DNA of 36,041 bases, taken from assembly GCA_903882285.1 (NCBI GenBank), contig CAIRWM010000134.1:1-36041 (forward strand), in the 5' to 3' direction. Origin of the DNA: an uncultured cyanobacterium (GTDB taxonomy: Bacteria > Cyanobacteriota > Cyanobacteriia > PCC-6307 > Cyanobiaceae). The position numbers and the translations under genes were made by a program. Under the pieces are notes generated by a model. That model searched no databases. It was not told the DNA's origin and saw only the letters and a program-made list of their open reading frames with translations. Within the stretch, counting starts at the first letter, position 1. Every line of letters begins with the position of its first letter. Shown in pieces: positions 27,436 to 36,041 of this stretch.

Positions 27436-28605
27436 ATGGCCAACCTGCTCGATCAACTCGCCGCCATGACCGTGGTGGTCGCCGACACCGGCGACATCGA
27501 CGCCATCCGGCAATTCACCCCCCGGGATGCGACCACCAACCCCTCCCTGATCCTGGCGGCGGCCCAGATCCCCACCTACCAGGAGCTGATCGATCGCTCC
27601 CTGCGCGAATCGCGCCAGGCCATCGGCGATGAGGCCGGCGCCGATGCGGTGGTCAGCGAAGCGCTCGATGAAATCAGTGTCACCTTCGGCAAGGAGATTC
27701 TCAAAATCGTCCCCGGCCGGGTCTCCACCGAAGTGGATGCGCGCCTGAGCTACGACACCGAGGCCACGATCACCAAGGCCCGCAAACTGATCGGTCTGTA
27801 TGAGGCTGCCGGCATCGGCCGGGAGCGGGTGCTGATCAAAATCGCCTCCACCTGGGAGGGGATCCGGGCCGCTGAGCGTCTGGAGCAGGAGGGCATCCAC
27901 TGCAACCTCACGCTGCTGTTCGGCTTCGCCCAGGCCGTGGCTTGCGCCGAGGCGGGCGCCACGCTGATCTCCCCGTTCGTGGGCCGCATCCTCGACTGGT
28001 ACAAGAAATCCACCGGCCGTGACAACTACCTGGGGCCCGAGGACCCCGGCGTCATCTCGGTCACCCGAATCTTCAACTACTTCAAGACCTACGGCTACAA
28101 GACCGAGGTGATGGGGGCCAGCTTCCGCAACATCGACGAGATCATCGAACTGGCCGGCTGCGACCTGCTCACGATCGCACCGGCCCTGATGGATCAGCTG
28201 CGCTCCAGCGAAGGCGAGCTGATGCGCAAACTCAACGCCTTCGATCCTGCCGCCAGCGAGGCGAAGATCCACGTCGACCACGCCACCTTCGTGGCCCTGA
28301 TGGCCGACGACCTAATGGCCAGTGAAAAGCTCGATGAGGGCATCCGCGGCTTCTCCAAGGCCATCGAAACCCTTGAGGCCCAGCTGGCCCATCGCCTGGC
28401 GGTGCTGGAGGGAGGCGCTGCCTTCAGCCATGCCGTACATGAGATCTTCTTGCTCAACGATCTCGACGGCGATGGCTGCATCACCCGGGAAGAATGGCTC
28501 GGCAGCGATGCCGTCTTCGATGCACTCGACACCGACAAGGACGGCCGACTGGCCCCGGAGGACGTGCGCGGCGGTCTCGGGGCTGCCCTGGCCCTGAGCC
28601 GCTGA
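27436..28605 (+). CDS. tal: Transaldolase with C-terminal EF-hand pair
   Basis: [11 protein letters not shown], Schiff-base Lys region [58 protein letters not shown] loops [12 protein letters not shown] and [12 protein letters not shown]. Confidence 0.96.
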   Translation: MANLLDQLAAMTVVVADTGDIDAIRQFTPRDATTNPSLILAAAQIPTYQELIDRSLRESRQAIGDEAGADAVVSEALDEISVTFGKEILKIVPGRVSTEVDARLSYDTEATITKARKLIGLYEAAGIGRERVLIKIASTWEGIRAAERLEQEGIHCNLTLLFGFAQAVACAEAGATLISPFVGRILDWYKKSTGRDNYLGPEDPGVISVTRIFNYFKTYGYKTEVMGASFRNIDEIIELAGCDLLTIAPALMDQLRSSEGELMRKLNAFDPAASEAKIHVDHATFVALMADDLMASEKLDEGIRGFSKAIETLEAQLAHRLAVLEGGAAFSHAVHEIFLLNDLDGDGCITREEWLGSDAVFDALDTDKDGRLAPEDVRGGLGAALALSR

Positions 28606-28612
28606 CCCTGGC

Positions 28613-28633
28613 GGCCGGCACCCTTAACCGGCC
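28613..28633. terminator. Candidate hairpin downstream of tal (GGCCGG-N9-CCGGCC)
   Basis: 6-bp perfect inverted repeat 8 nt after the tal stop; no obvious U-tract. Confidence 0.3.
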
Positions 28634-28681
28634 CATCAGCATCCTGCTCCAGACTGTGCTCTCCAGCTTCGCCGTCCGATC

Positions 28682-29059
28682 GTGAAAGCACTCGACACCA
28701 TGCGCGCGCTCGCCAGCAAGGGCGAGGTGATCGATGTGGAGGAGGGGTCGTTGATCTTTCGGGCCGGCGAAACCGGCGACTGCATGTTCGGCCTGCTCGA
28801 AGGCACCGTCGACCTCACCTGGAACGGTGACGAGGGCCACGAGACCATTCAGGCCGGCGATGTCTTCGGCACCGGCGCCCTGGTCACCCAGGAGCACCGC
28901 CGCTTCGGCAATGCCCGTGCCGTCACCCCCTGCCGCCTGCTGGTGATGAACCGTGAAAAGTTCCTGTTCGCCGTTCAGGAGTCGCCGATGTTCGCCATCG
29001 AGTTGCTCGGCTCCATCGACCAGCGCCTCCGCGACCTCAAAGACTGCCTGCGTCCCTGA
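28682..29059 (+). CDS. Stand-alone cyclic-nucleotide-binding-domain (CNBD)-like protein
   Basis: GSLIFRAGETGDCMFGLLEGTVDLTWNGDEGHETIQAGDVFGTGALVTQEHRRFGNARAVTPCRLLVMNREKFLFAV, cupin-like CNBD fold; no HTH. GTG start. Confidence 0.8.
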   Translation: MKALDTMRALASKGEVIDVEEGSLIFRAGETGDCMFGLLEGTVDLTWNGDEGHETIQAGDVFGTGALVTQEHRRFGNARAVTPCRLLVMNREKFLFAVQESPMFAIELLGSIDQRLRDLKDCLRP

Positions 29060-29086
29060 CTGCCGGCGCCTCTGATGGCCGGAGCC

Positions 29087-30286
29087 TCAGCCCCGCTGGA
29101 ACATCAGGCGGCGGATCACCCGCTGGGCGATGTCGCCGTAGCCCATCTCCCCTGAGAGAATCTGGGCGATGCGCTTGGGGGCGGTGGGCCGCTTGATGCC
29201 CAGCTGGTAGCCCACCTTCGGCAGCCGGTAGAACACCTGGGCGATGCGCTTGCCCCAGGCCATCGACTCACCCCACTCGGCCCGCATGCGCCGGGTGTAG
29301 CCCTCTAGAGCGCCGGCCTCACCGCCGAGCCAGCGATCGAGGGCTTCGGCGGCATGGCAGCCGCTCATCAGGGCCGGTCGCAGGCCCTCCGCCAGGAAGG
29401 GATCACAGAGGGAGGCAGCATCGCCGGCCACCAGGACGCCCTCATGCTGAGGGCCCCGGCCGTGCAGCGGATGGTGACCGTCCCAGATTCTCAGACGACC
29501 GTGCTGGCGCTGGCCGGCGTCGGGCGGTAGCCCGAGCGTGGGGAGCAGGGAGGCAAGCACCGCATCACTGTCGGCTTCCTGTTGGCCGATGAAAGTGCCC
29601 ACACCGATGCTCCAGCCTCCGCGGCGCGGGAAGGCCCAGCAGAAGCCGTGGTGCACGAGGCCGAATTCAAAGCGCGCTGTCCCGGGATCCGTCAGCGCCG
29701 CCTCCACCTCCACGGACACCGTGGCCGCATAGCGGGGCCGGCCGGGGCCCAGGCCTTGCGCTGTGGCCAGGCTGGAACTGGAACCATCGGCGATCAGCAC
29801 GGCGTTGGCCTTCAGCTGCCGGTCTACGTCGCCCTCGCGAGCCCCCACCCACCAGAGGCCATCGCGCCGCTCCAGGCTCTCCACCTGCCAGCCGTGACGC
29901 ACCTCAGCGCCGGCAGCCACGGCCTGGTCCGCCAGAAAGGCATCGAGCACGGAGCGGCGCACGATCCAGAAGGGGGCATCGCCGGGCAACTCGGCCGTCA
30001 CCGGATCCTCCAGGCACCAGGTGAAGCGCACACGGCGGATCACCTGGTCGACCGCGGGACGCAGATCAAAGGGAAACCAGCGCTGCACGGAGGCGGCCAT
30101 GCCACCGCCACAGGGCTTGCCGCGGCCCACGGCCTGACGCTCCAGCAGCAGCACCCGCCGGCCCCGGTATGCCAGGTGAAAGGCACAGGCCGCCCCTGTC
30201 GGCCCGGCGCCGATGACAATGACGTCGGCATCGGCTTGGGCCCCATCGGCATGGCTCAGGGGGCCATCGGCATCGCTCACCGCCAC
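29087..30286 (-). CDS. Geranylgeranyl-reductase-family FAD-dependent oxidoreductase (ChlP-like)
   Basis: ADVIVIGAGPTGAACAFHLAYRGRRVLLLERQAVGRGKPCGGGM, GVLVAGDAASLCDPFLAEGLRPALMSG. Confidence 0.88.
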   Translation of the reverse strand: MAVSDADGPLSHADGAQADADVIVIGAGPTGAACAFHLAYRGRRVLLLERQAVGRGKPCGGGMAASVQRWFPFDLRPAVDQVIRRVRFTWCLEDPVTAELPGDAPFWIVRRSVLDAFLADQAVAAGAEVRHGWQVESLERRDGLWWVGAREGDVDRQLKANAVLIADGSSSSLATAQGLGPGRPRYAATVSVEVEAALTDPGTARFEFGLVHHGFCWAFPRRGGWSIGVGTFIGQQEADSDAVLASLLPTLGLPPDAGQRQHGRLRIWDGHHPLHGRGPQHEGVLVAGDAASLCDPFLAEGLRPALMSGCHAAEALDRWLGGEAGALEGYTRRMRAEWGESMAWGKRIAQVFYRLPKVGYQLGIKRPTAPKRIAQILSGEMGYGDIAQRVIRRLMFQRG

Positions 30287-30295
30287 GTCGTGGCC

Positions 30296-30835
30296 TCAGA
30301 CCTTGAGGATGTCGGCTTCCTTCTCGGCAAGGTGCTTCTCCAGTTCGGCGATGAAGCGATCGATGAGCTTCTGCACCTTCTCCTGCTCGTCGCGGCTCTG
30401 ATCCTCAGAGACCTCGCCGTCCTTTTCCTGTTTCTTGATGCGGTCAATGCCGTCACGACGGATGTTGCGCAGGGCGACCTTGCCCTCCTCGGCATACTTG
30501 GCCGCGAGTTTGCAGAGGTCCTTGCGGCGATCCTCAGTAAGCGGGGGAATGTTGATGCGGATCACCTTGCCGTCGTTGTTGCAGGTGAGCCCCAGGTCGC
30601 TCATCGAAATCGCCTTCTCGATCAGGCCAAGCGAGCCGGCATCAAACGGTTGGATCTGGATCGTCTGGGAGTCGGGGGTGGAAATCGTGGCGAGGGATTT
30701 CAGGCCCGTTTCGGCGCCGTAGTACTCCACGGAGATCCGGTCGAGCAGGGAGGGATTGGCCCGGCCGGTACGGATCGTGTTGAAGGTGCGCTGGGTGGCG
30801 TCCACCGACTTGCGCATGCTGGCTTCCAGGTCCAT
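30296..30835 (-). CDS. frr: Ribosome recycling factor
   Basis: [46 protein letters not shown]...[20 protein letters not shown]. Confidence 0.97.
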   Translation of the reverse strand: MDLEASMRKSVDATQRTFNTIRTGRANPSLLDRISVEYYGAETGLKSLATISTPDSQTIQIQPFDAGSLGLIEKAISMSDLGLTCNNDGKVIRINIPPLTEDRRKDLCKLAAKYAEEGKVALRNIRRDGIDRIKKQEKDGEVSEDQSRDEQEKVQKLIDRFIAELEKHLAEKEADILKV

Positions 30836-30877
30836 GGAGGAACGAAGGCGGGGAGAGAGGACGAAACGGGGGGAGAT

Positions 30878-31591
<714 letters not shown>

Positions 31592-31664
31592 CATCCCTTC
31601 CGATCCGGCTGAGAGTAGCAAGGCTGCCCGTTTGCGTCAGGCCCATGCCCTTCGTGGCCGTTGG

Positions 31665-32357
31665 TCAGTATTCGATACCGGCCTGGGCCTTGACGCCCTG
31701 CTCCCGGAACGGGTGGCGCACCAGCTTCATCTCGGTGACCAGATCGGCCCGCTCCAACAGCGCCGGCGGCGCGCCGCGACCGGTAAGCGCCACGTGGGTA
31801 AGCGGCGGCCGCCGCCCCAACCCCTCCAGCACCTGCTCCGGTGCCAGGTAGCCGAGCTTGAGGGCGACGTTGACCTCATCGAGCACGACCAACTTGCGAT
31901 CGCCATCGGCGAGGTACTCAAGCGAGCGCGCCCAGGCCTGCTGCACCAGCAGGCGATCCCGCTCGCGGTCCTGGGTCTCCCAGGTGAATCCCTCCCCGAG
32001 AGCATGCCAATGGAGCGCGTCCCCGAAGAGCTCCAGGGCCCGGGCCTCCCCGGGCTGCCAGCCCCCTTTGATGAACTGCACAACGGCCACCCGCTCCCCG
32101 TGGCCGAGGGTGCGCAGCACCAGGCCGAGGGCGGCCGTGGTCTTGCCCTTGCCCTCGCCGGTGAAGACGAGCACGAGACCCTTTTCCAGGGTCCGCTCCC
32201 CAACCCGCTGGCGCTGCACCTCCTGACGGCGCTTCATACGACGGCGATAAGCCTCCGCGTCCACCTCCGGCGCGAGATCCCCCCCCATGCCGAGGTCGCT
32301 GGCCGCTTGGTCGAGCGGATGATCGGCCGGCGTGGAGGCAGGGACAGAGCTGGACAC
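31665..32357 (-). CDS. cobO: Cob(I)yrinic acid a,c-diamide adenosyltransferase
   Basis: GLVLVFTGEGKGKTTAALGLVLRTLGHGERVAVVQFIKGGW, VVLDEVNVALKLGYL, HVALTGRGAPPALLERADLVTEM. Start uncertain (GTG 32357 or ATG 32288; ORF track starts at 32423). Confidence 0.93.
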   Translation of the reverse strand: MSSSVPASTPADHPLDQAASDLGMGGDLAPEVDAEAYRRRMKRRQEVQRQRVGERTLEKGLVLVFTGEGKGKTTAALGLVLRTLGHGERVAVVQFIKGGWQPGEARALELFGDALHWHALGEGFTWETQDRERDRLLVQQAWARSLEYLADGDRKLVVLDEVNVALKLGYLAPEQVLEGLGRRPPLTHVALTGRGAPPALLERADLVTEMKLVRHPFREQGVKAQAGIEY

Positions 32358-32391
32358 GCGGGAGGGGCGGTGCGGCTCCACTCTGGCGGGC

Positions 32392-33468
32392 TCAGGCGGC
32401 GCGGTGGCGTGCCAGGGCGGCATCCACCGCCTGCTGCTGGTCGCGGCGGGTGATCCAGTGGTGATAGGTGCGGGTGTGAATCGCCACCGAGTGGCCCATC
32501 ATCCGGGCCGAAACCGTGTCGGGCAGCCCGATGTGAATCGTGCGCACCGCCCAGGCATGGCGGAGGTCGTAGGGGGTGATCGGCAGCTCGTAACGCCGGA
32601 ACTGCTCGGCCACGCGGCGGCCCACCTGTTGCAGGGTGGTGCGGCGCAGATCGATGGCGACCGGCGGCAGGGCACCGCGATCCCTGCCGAGGCGCTCAAG
32701 CCCGAAGTGCTCCACCCAGTCGGGCTGAAACGGCCAGACCTGGTGCTCGCCGGTCTTGCTGGTGGGCAGCACCCGGATCACCTGATCCCCCCCGGGGGCC
32801 AGGGCGGCGCAGTCACAGAAAAACACCTCATGGTTGCGCAGTCCGTAGGTCGCCATCAGCCCGTAGGCCAGCCGCCAGCCGGGATTGGGGATGCGCTCAA
32901 CCAGCTCGCGGATCTGGTCGTCGGTGGGCAGCTGGCGGAAGCGGGCCAGGTGCAGGCCGTAGCCGCCGCTGCGCTCGCTCCAGTCTGCCGGCAGCTCCAG
33001 CTGCCGATGGCGGGCCAGAGCCGCCAGGGCGATGCCGCACTGCTGGCGGCTGCGGCTGGCCAGCACGTAGGTCTCCAGCACCTCCTCCAACAGGGGCAGG
33101 GTGAGTTCGGCACCGGGGCCGGCCAGCTGCTCCAGCCGCCGCAAGTAGGGGCGATAGGCGGCCCGCCAGGTGGAGCGGCTGCCGGCTGGCTGGCGCCGCC
33201 GGCGGGGATCGGCGAAGAAGGCGACCTCGAACGCCTCCAGCAGGGCCGGCAGGCGATCGGCCTCCCCCTGGAGAGCAGGGTCTGGGCCTTTTGCAGGCTT
33301 CGGCCGCAGGGCCAGCGGCGCCGGGACCTGCGGCACCGAGGCCCGACGCTGCCAACTCGACCAGTCGAAGCATCCCGCCGCCAGGGCAGCAGCCACCTCC
33401 CGCAGGCGGGCCTCCGCCTGCTCCAGACCCACCGCGGTGGCCGGCTGGGCCAAGCTGATGCGCTGCAC
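32392..33468 (-). CDS. Tyrosine recombinase / integrase-family protein
   Basis: YGLMATYGLRNHEVFF, ITPYDLRHAWAVRTIHIGLPDTVSARMMGHSVAIHTRTYHHWITR correspond to the Arg I, Arg II, GH and Tyr boxes. Coding potential continues upstream to about 33660 without an ATG/GTG/TTG. Confidence 0.85.
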   Translation of the reverse strand: MQRISLAQPATAVGLEQAEARLREVAAALAAGCFDWSSWQRRASVPQVPAPLALRPKPAKGPDPALQGEADRLPALLEAFEVAFFADPRRRRQPAGSRSTWRAAYRPYLRRLEQLAGPGAELTLPLLEEVLETYVLASRSRQQCGIALAALARHRQLELPADWSERSGGYGLHLARFRQLPTDDQIRELVERIPNPGWRLAYGLMATYGLRNHEVFFCDCAALAPGGDQVIRVLPTSKTGEHQVWPFQPDWVEHFGLERLGRDRGALPPVAIDLRRTTLQQVGRRVAEQFRRYELPITPYDLRHAWAVRTIHIGLPDTVSARMMGHSVAIHTRTYHHWITRRDQQQAVDAALARHRAA

Positions 33469-33788
33469 CGCTGTGACCGTTCCACCACGGCGACTGGGCA
33501 GGGGTCCCCGCAGACCCAGCCGCTCGCCCCGCCTCTCCAGACGCAGGACACAGCCCTCATCCGCCAGGGCGACATTGCGTCGCCGCAGCAGCCCATCGAT
33601 GGCGTGGGGAATGGGGTCGGGAGTGGCCAGGAAGGAGGAATATTGGGTTGCCGCCGGACCCTATCGAGCCTGGCGGGCTCCAGCCAGGGCCTGCCCGCCG
33701 GAATGCTGCGACGACGTCGAACGACGAAATCCGGACAGCGACCGTGGAAGAGCGGCGTTACGCTCTGCGTTTTCCCAGGGACGTGGGC

Positions 33789-34964
33789 ATGGCCAGGGTC
33801 GGCGTGCTGCTGCTGAACCTCGGTGGTCCCGAACGGATCCAGGACGTGGGCCCGTTCCTGTACAACCTGTTCTCCGACCCGGAGATCATCCGCCTGCCGA
33901 CGCCGGCGCTGCAGAAGCCCCTCGCCTGGCTGATCAGCACCCTGCGCAGCGGCAAGTCCCAGGAGGCCTACCGCTCGATCGGCGGCGGTTCACCGCTGCG
34001 ACGCATCACCGAACAGCAGGCGCGCGAACTGCAGAGCACACTGCGCCAGCGAGGCATCGAAGCCACCAGCTATGTGGCGATGCGCTATTGGCACCCCTTC
34101 ACCGAGTCGGCGGTGGCCGACATCAAGGCCGACGGCATTGACGAAGTGGTGGTACTGCCCCTCTACCCCCACTTCTCGATCAGCACGAGCGGCTCCAGCT
34201 TCCGCGAACTGCAGCGGCTGCGCCAGGCCGACCCGGCCTTCAGCCGGCTGCCGATCCGCTGCATCCGCAGCTGGTACGACCACCCCGGCTACGTCGAGGC
34301 CATGGCCGGGTTGATCGCCCAGCAGATCCGGGCCTCGGAGGACCCGCAGCAGGCCCACGTGTTCTTCAGCGCCCACGGTGTGCCGAAGAGCTATGTGGAG
34401 GAGGCCGGCGACCCCTACCAGCAGGAGATCGAGGCCTGTACGGCCCTGATCATGCAGCGCCTCGAGCGCGATCTAGGCCACACAAATCCCCACACCCTCG
34501 CCTACCAGAGCCGCGTCGGCCCAGTGGAGTGGCTCAAGCCCTACACCGAAGACGCCCTGCACCAGCTCGGCGAGGCCGGCGTGTGCGATCTGGTGGTGGT
34601 GCCGATCAGCTTTGTGAGCGAGCACATCGAGACCCTTGAGGAAATCGACATCGAATACCGCGAGATCGCCACTGAGGCCGGCGTGAAGCACTTCCGCCGC
34701 GTCCCCGCCCTCGACACCGATCCCACCTTCATCCACGGTCTGGCGGATCTGGTGCAGCAGGCGATGGCCGGCCCGGAGGTGAACCTCGACCAGGCCGCAG
34801 CCCTGCCCACCAGGGTGAAGCTCTATCCCCAGGACAAATGGGCCTGGGGCTGGAACAACAGCTCGGAGGTCTGGAACGGCCGCTTGGCGATGGTCGGGTT
34901 TTCCGCTTTCCTGCTGGAACTGATCAGTGGTCGCGGTCCGCTGCATGCGCTTGGTCTTCTCTGA
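33789..34964 (+). CDS. hemH: Ferrochelatase with C-terminal chlorophyll a/b-binding-like helix
   Basis: [58 protein letters not shown]; tail [43 protein letters not shown] with ExxNxR. Confidence 0.96.
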   Translation: MARVGVLLLNLGGPERIQDVGPFLYNLFSDPEIIRLPTPALQKPLAWLISTLRSGKSQEAYRSIGGGSPLRRITEQQARELQSTLRQRGIEATSYVAMRYWHPFTESAVADIKADGIDEVVVLPLYPHFSISTSGSSFRELQRLRQADPAFSRLPIRCIRSWYDHPGYVEAMAGLIAQQIRASEDPQQAHVFFSAHGVPKSYVEEAGDPYQQEIEACTALIMQRLERDLGHTNPHTLAYQSRVGPVEWLKPYTEDALHQLGEAGVCDLVVVPISFVSEHIETLEEIDIEYREIATEAGVKHFRRVPALDTDPTFIHGLADLVQQAMAGPEVNLDQAAALPTRVKLYPQDKWAWGWNNSSEVWNGRLAMVGFSAFLLELISGRGPLHALGLL

Positions 34965-35580
34965 CCCCCGATCCCACGGCCAATCCCGCAGTCGATCCCG
35001 GCAGCGCCTCTGGGGTCGGCTCGGCCTTGGTCTACTGCTGAGCCTGCCACTGACCAGCCTCCCCGCCGGGGCTGGAGGGCGCCCCAGCTGGCTGCGCGGC
35101 ACCTTCCCGGTGGCGAGCTTCGTCGGTTTCACCAGTCCGTTCGGCATGCGCAGCCACCCCCTGGCCGGGGATCTGCGGCTCCACCAGGGCGTCGACATCG
35201 CCGCACCGCTCGGCTCGGGCGTGCGCAGCTGGTGGTCCGGTCGGGTGATCGAGGTGATCAGCGACGGCGGCTGCGGCAACGGCCTGGTGATCCGTTCGGG
35301 GGACTATGAGCACATCTATTGCCATCTGGGGGGGAGCGTCAGCGGCGGCCACTACCGCAGCGGCCCCGTGGCCCTGGCGGCAGGCCAGGCAGTCCGCACC
35401 GGCCAGCTGATCGGCCATGTGGGCCTCACCGGCAGCACGACCGGGCCGCACCTGCACTGGGGTATGCGCTACCGCGGCGCCTGGATGGATCCGGCCCGGG
35501 TGCTGCGGGCGATGGCCGAAAGCCGCCGCCGTCAGCCCCTGGCCAGCCGTAGGACGCCTAATGTTGGGCAGTTCCGCTGA
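34945..35580 (+). CDS. M23-family (LytM/NlpD-like) metallopeptidase
   Basis: [42 protein letters not shown]...[18 protein letters not shown]...[22 protein letters not shown]: HxxxD and HLHW zinc motifs. Confidence 0.92.
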   Translation: MRLVFSDPRSHGQSRSRSRQRLWGRLGLGLLLSLPLTSLPAGAGGRPSWLRGTFPVASFVGFTSPFGMRSHPLAGDLRLHQGVDIAAPLGSGVRSWWSGRVIEVISDGGCGNGLVIRSGDYEHIYCHLGGSVSGGHYRSGPVALAAGQAVRTGQLIGHVGLTGSTTGPHLHWGMRYRGAWMDPARVLRAMAESRRRQPLASRRTPNVGQFR

Positions 35581-35657
35581 GAAGTCGGCCCTGGAGCCGG
35601 CTTCTCGCCGCGCACCACCGCGCGCCACTACAACGGAGCACGGGAGCGGCCCCGCCC

Positions 35658-35699
35658 CCGTACCCGCGATTCCGTACCCGCGGCTCCATGCCCGCGACC
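35658..35699. repeat. Three imperfect 14-bp tandem units (CCGTACCCGCGATT / CCGTACCCGCGGCT / CCATGCCCGCGACC)
   Basis: Direct reading in the M23 peptidase-ilvB intergenic region; unit length is not a multiple of three. Confidence 0.8.
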
Positions 35700-35760
35700 C
35701 CGCAGCTCAACCCACAGCCGCGAATCCCCGTTTCGCTCCTTCCCGTAGCCCCCGGCAGCC

Positions 35761-36041
35761 GTGACGCTCACGCCCCTCACTCCTGCATCCGCCCCGGCCA
35801 GGCCGGCAACCGAGATCAGTACGCCCAGGCAGGCCCAGCGGGTCACCGGTGGCTACGCCCTGATGGATGCCCTGCATCGCCACGGCGTCAAGCACATCTT
35901 TGGCTACCCCGGCGGGGCGATCCTGCCCATCTACGACGAGCTCCACAAGGCCGAAGCGCGAGGCTGGCTGAAGCACATCCTGGTGCGGCACGAGCAGGGC
36001 GGCACCCATGCCGCCGATGCCTACGCCCGGGCCACGGGCAA
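35761..36041 (+). CDS. ilvB: Acetolactate synthase large subunit, N-terminal fragment (runs off right edge)
   Basis: GTG start: [93 protein letters not shown]. Confidence 0.92.
   Translation, partial: MTLTPLTPASAPARPATEISTPRQAQRVTGGYALMDALHRHGVKHIFGYPGGAILPIYDELHKAEARGWLKHILVRHEQGGTHAADAYARATG

Noticed and set aside
32392-33660. Integrated phage or genomic island suggested by the integrase gene
   Set aside because: Flanked by core genes cobO and hemH with no att-like direct repeats, tRNA, cargo or phage genes.
32332-33816. 494-aa + strand ORF opposite the recombinase
   Set aside because: Antisense low-complexity translation; the minus strand carries the recombinase catalytic boxes.

Overview
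High-GC (roughly 2/3 G+C by eye) bacterial chromosomal window. It is gene-dense and reads as a picocyanobacterial (Cyanobium/Synechococcus-like) core region. Supporting markers are Psb27, a ferrochelatase with a C-terminal chlorophyll-binding helix, a cyanobacterial-type principal sigma factor, DUF2854/DUF3153-type proteins and the cobO-integrase-hemH-ilvB neighbourhood. I assign about 36 protein-coding genes, including a partial GT39-like glycosyltransferase at the left edge and a partial ilvB at the right edge. I recognise no rRNA, tRNA, CRISPR array, transposon or prophage. Most of the window is housekeeping: rpoD, priA, argB, ssb, cobK, cutA, purA, psb27, proS, lepB, ftsI, tal, frr, pyrH, cobO, hemH, ilvB. 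The points most worth a second look are: (i) a near-consensus promoter and nested hairpins in the rpoD-priA intergenic region, implying a long structured rpoD leader or an unannotated ncRNA; (ii) a 13-bp perfect inverted repeat across the stop codon of an HTH-like gene and a 9+4-bp hairpin in the purA leader; (iii) a tyrosine recombinase whose coding-like N-terminus has no ATG/GTG/TTG start; (iv) a degenerate dihydroorotase; (v) a transaldolase with two C-terminal EF-hands; (vi) a candidate FtsL-like protein coupled to ftsI; (vii) a 23-bp tandem duplication over a gene's stop codon. I found no convincing evidence for a wholly new multi-gene system. Functional calls come from motif recognition only; no database search was run.
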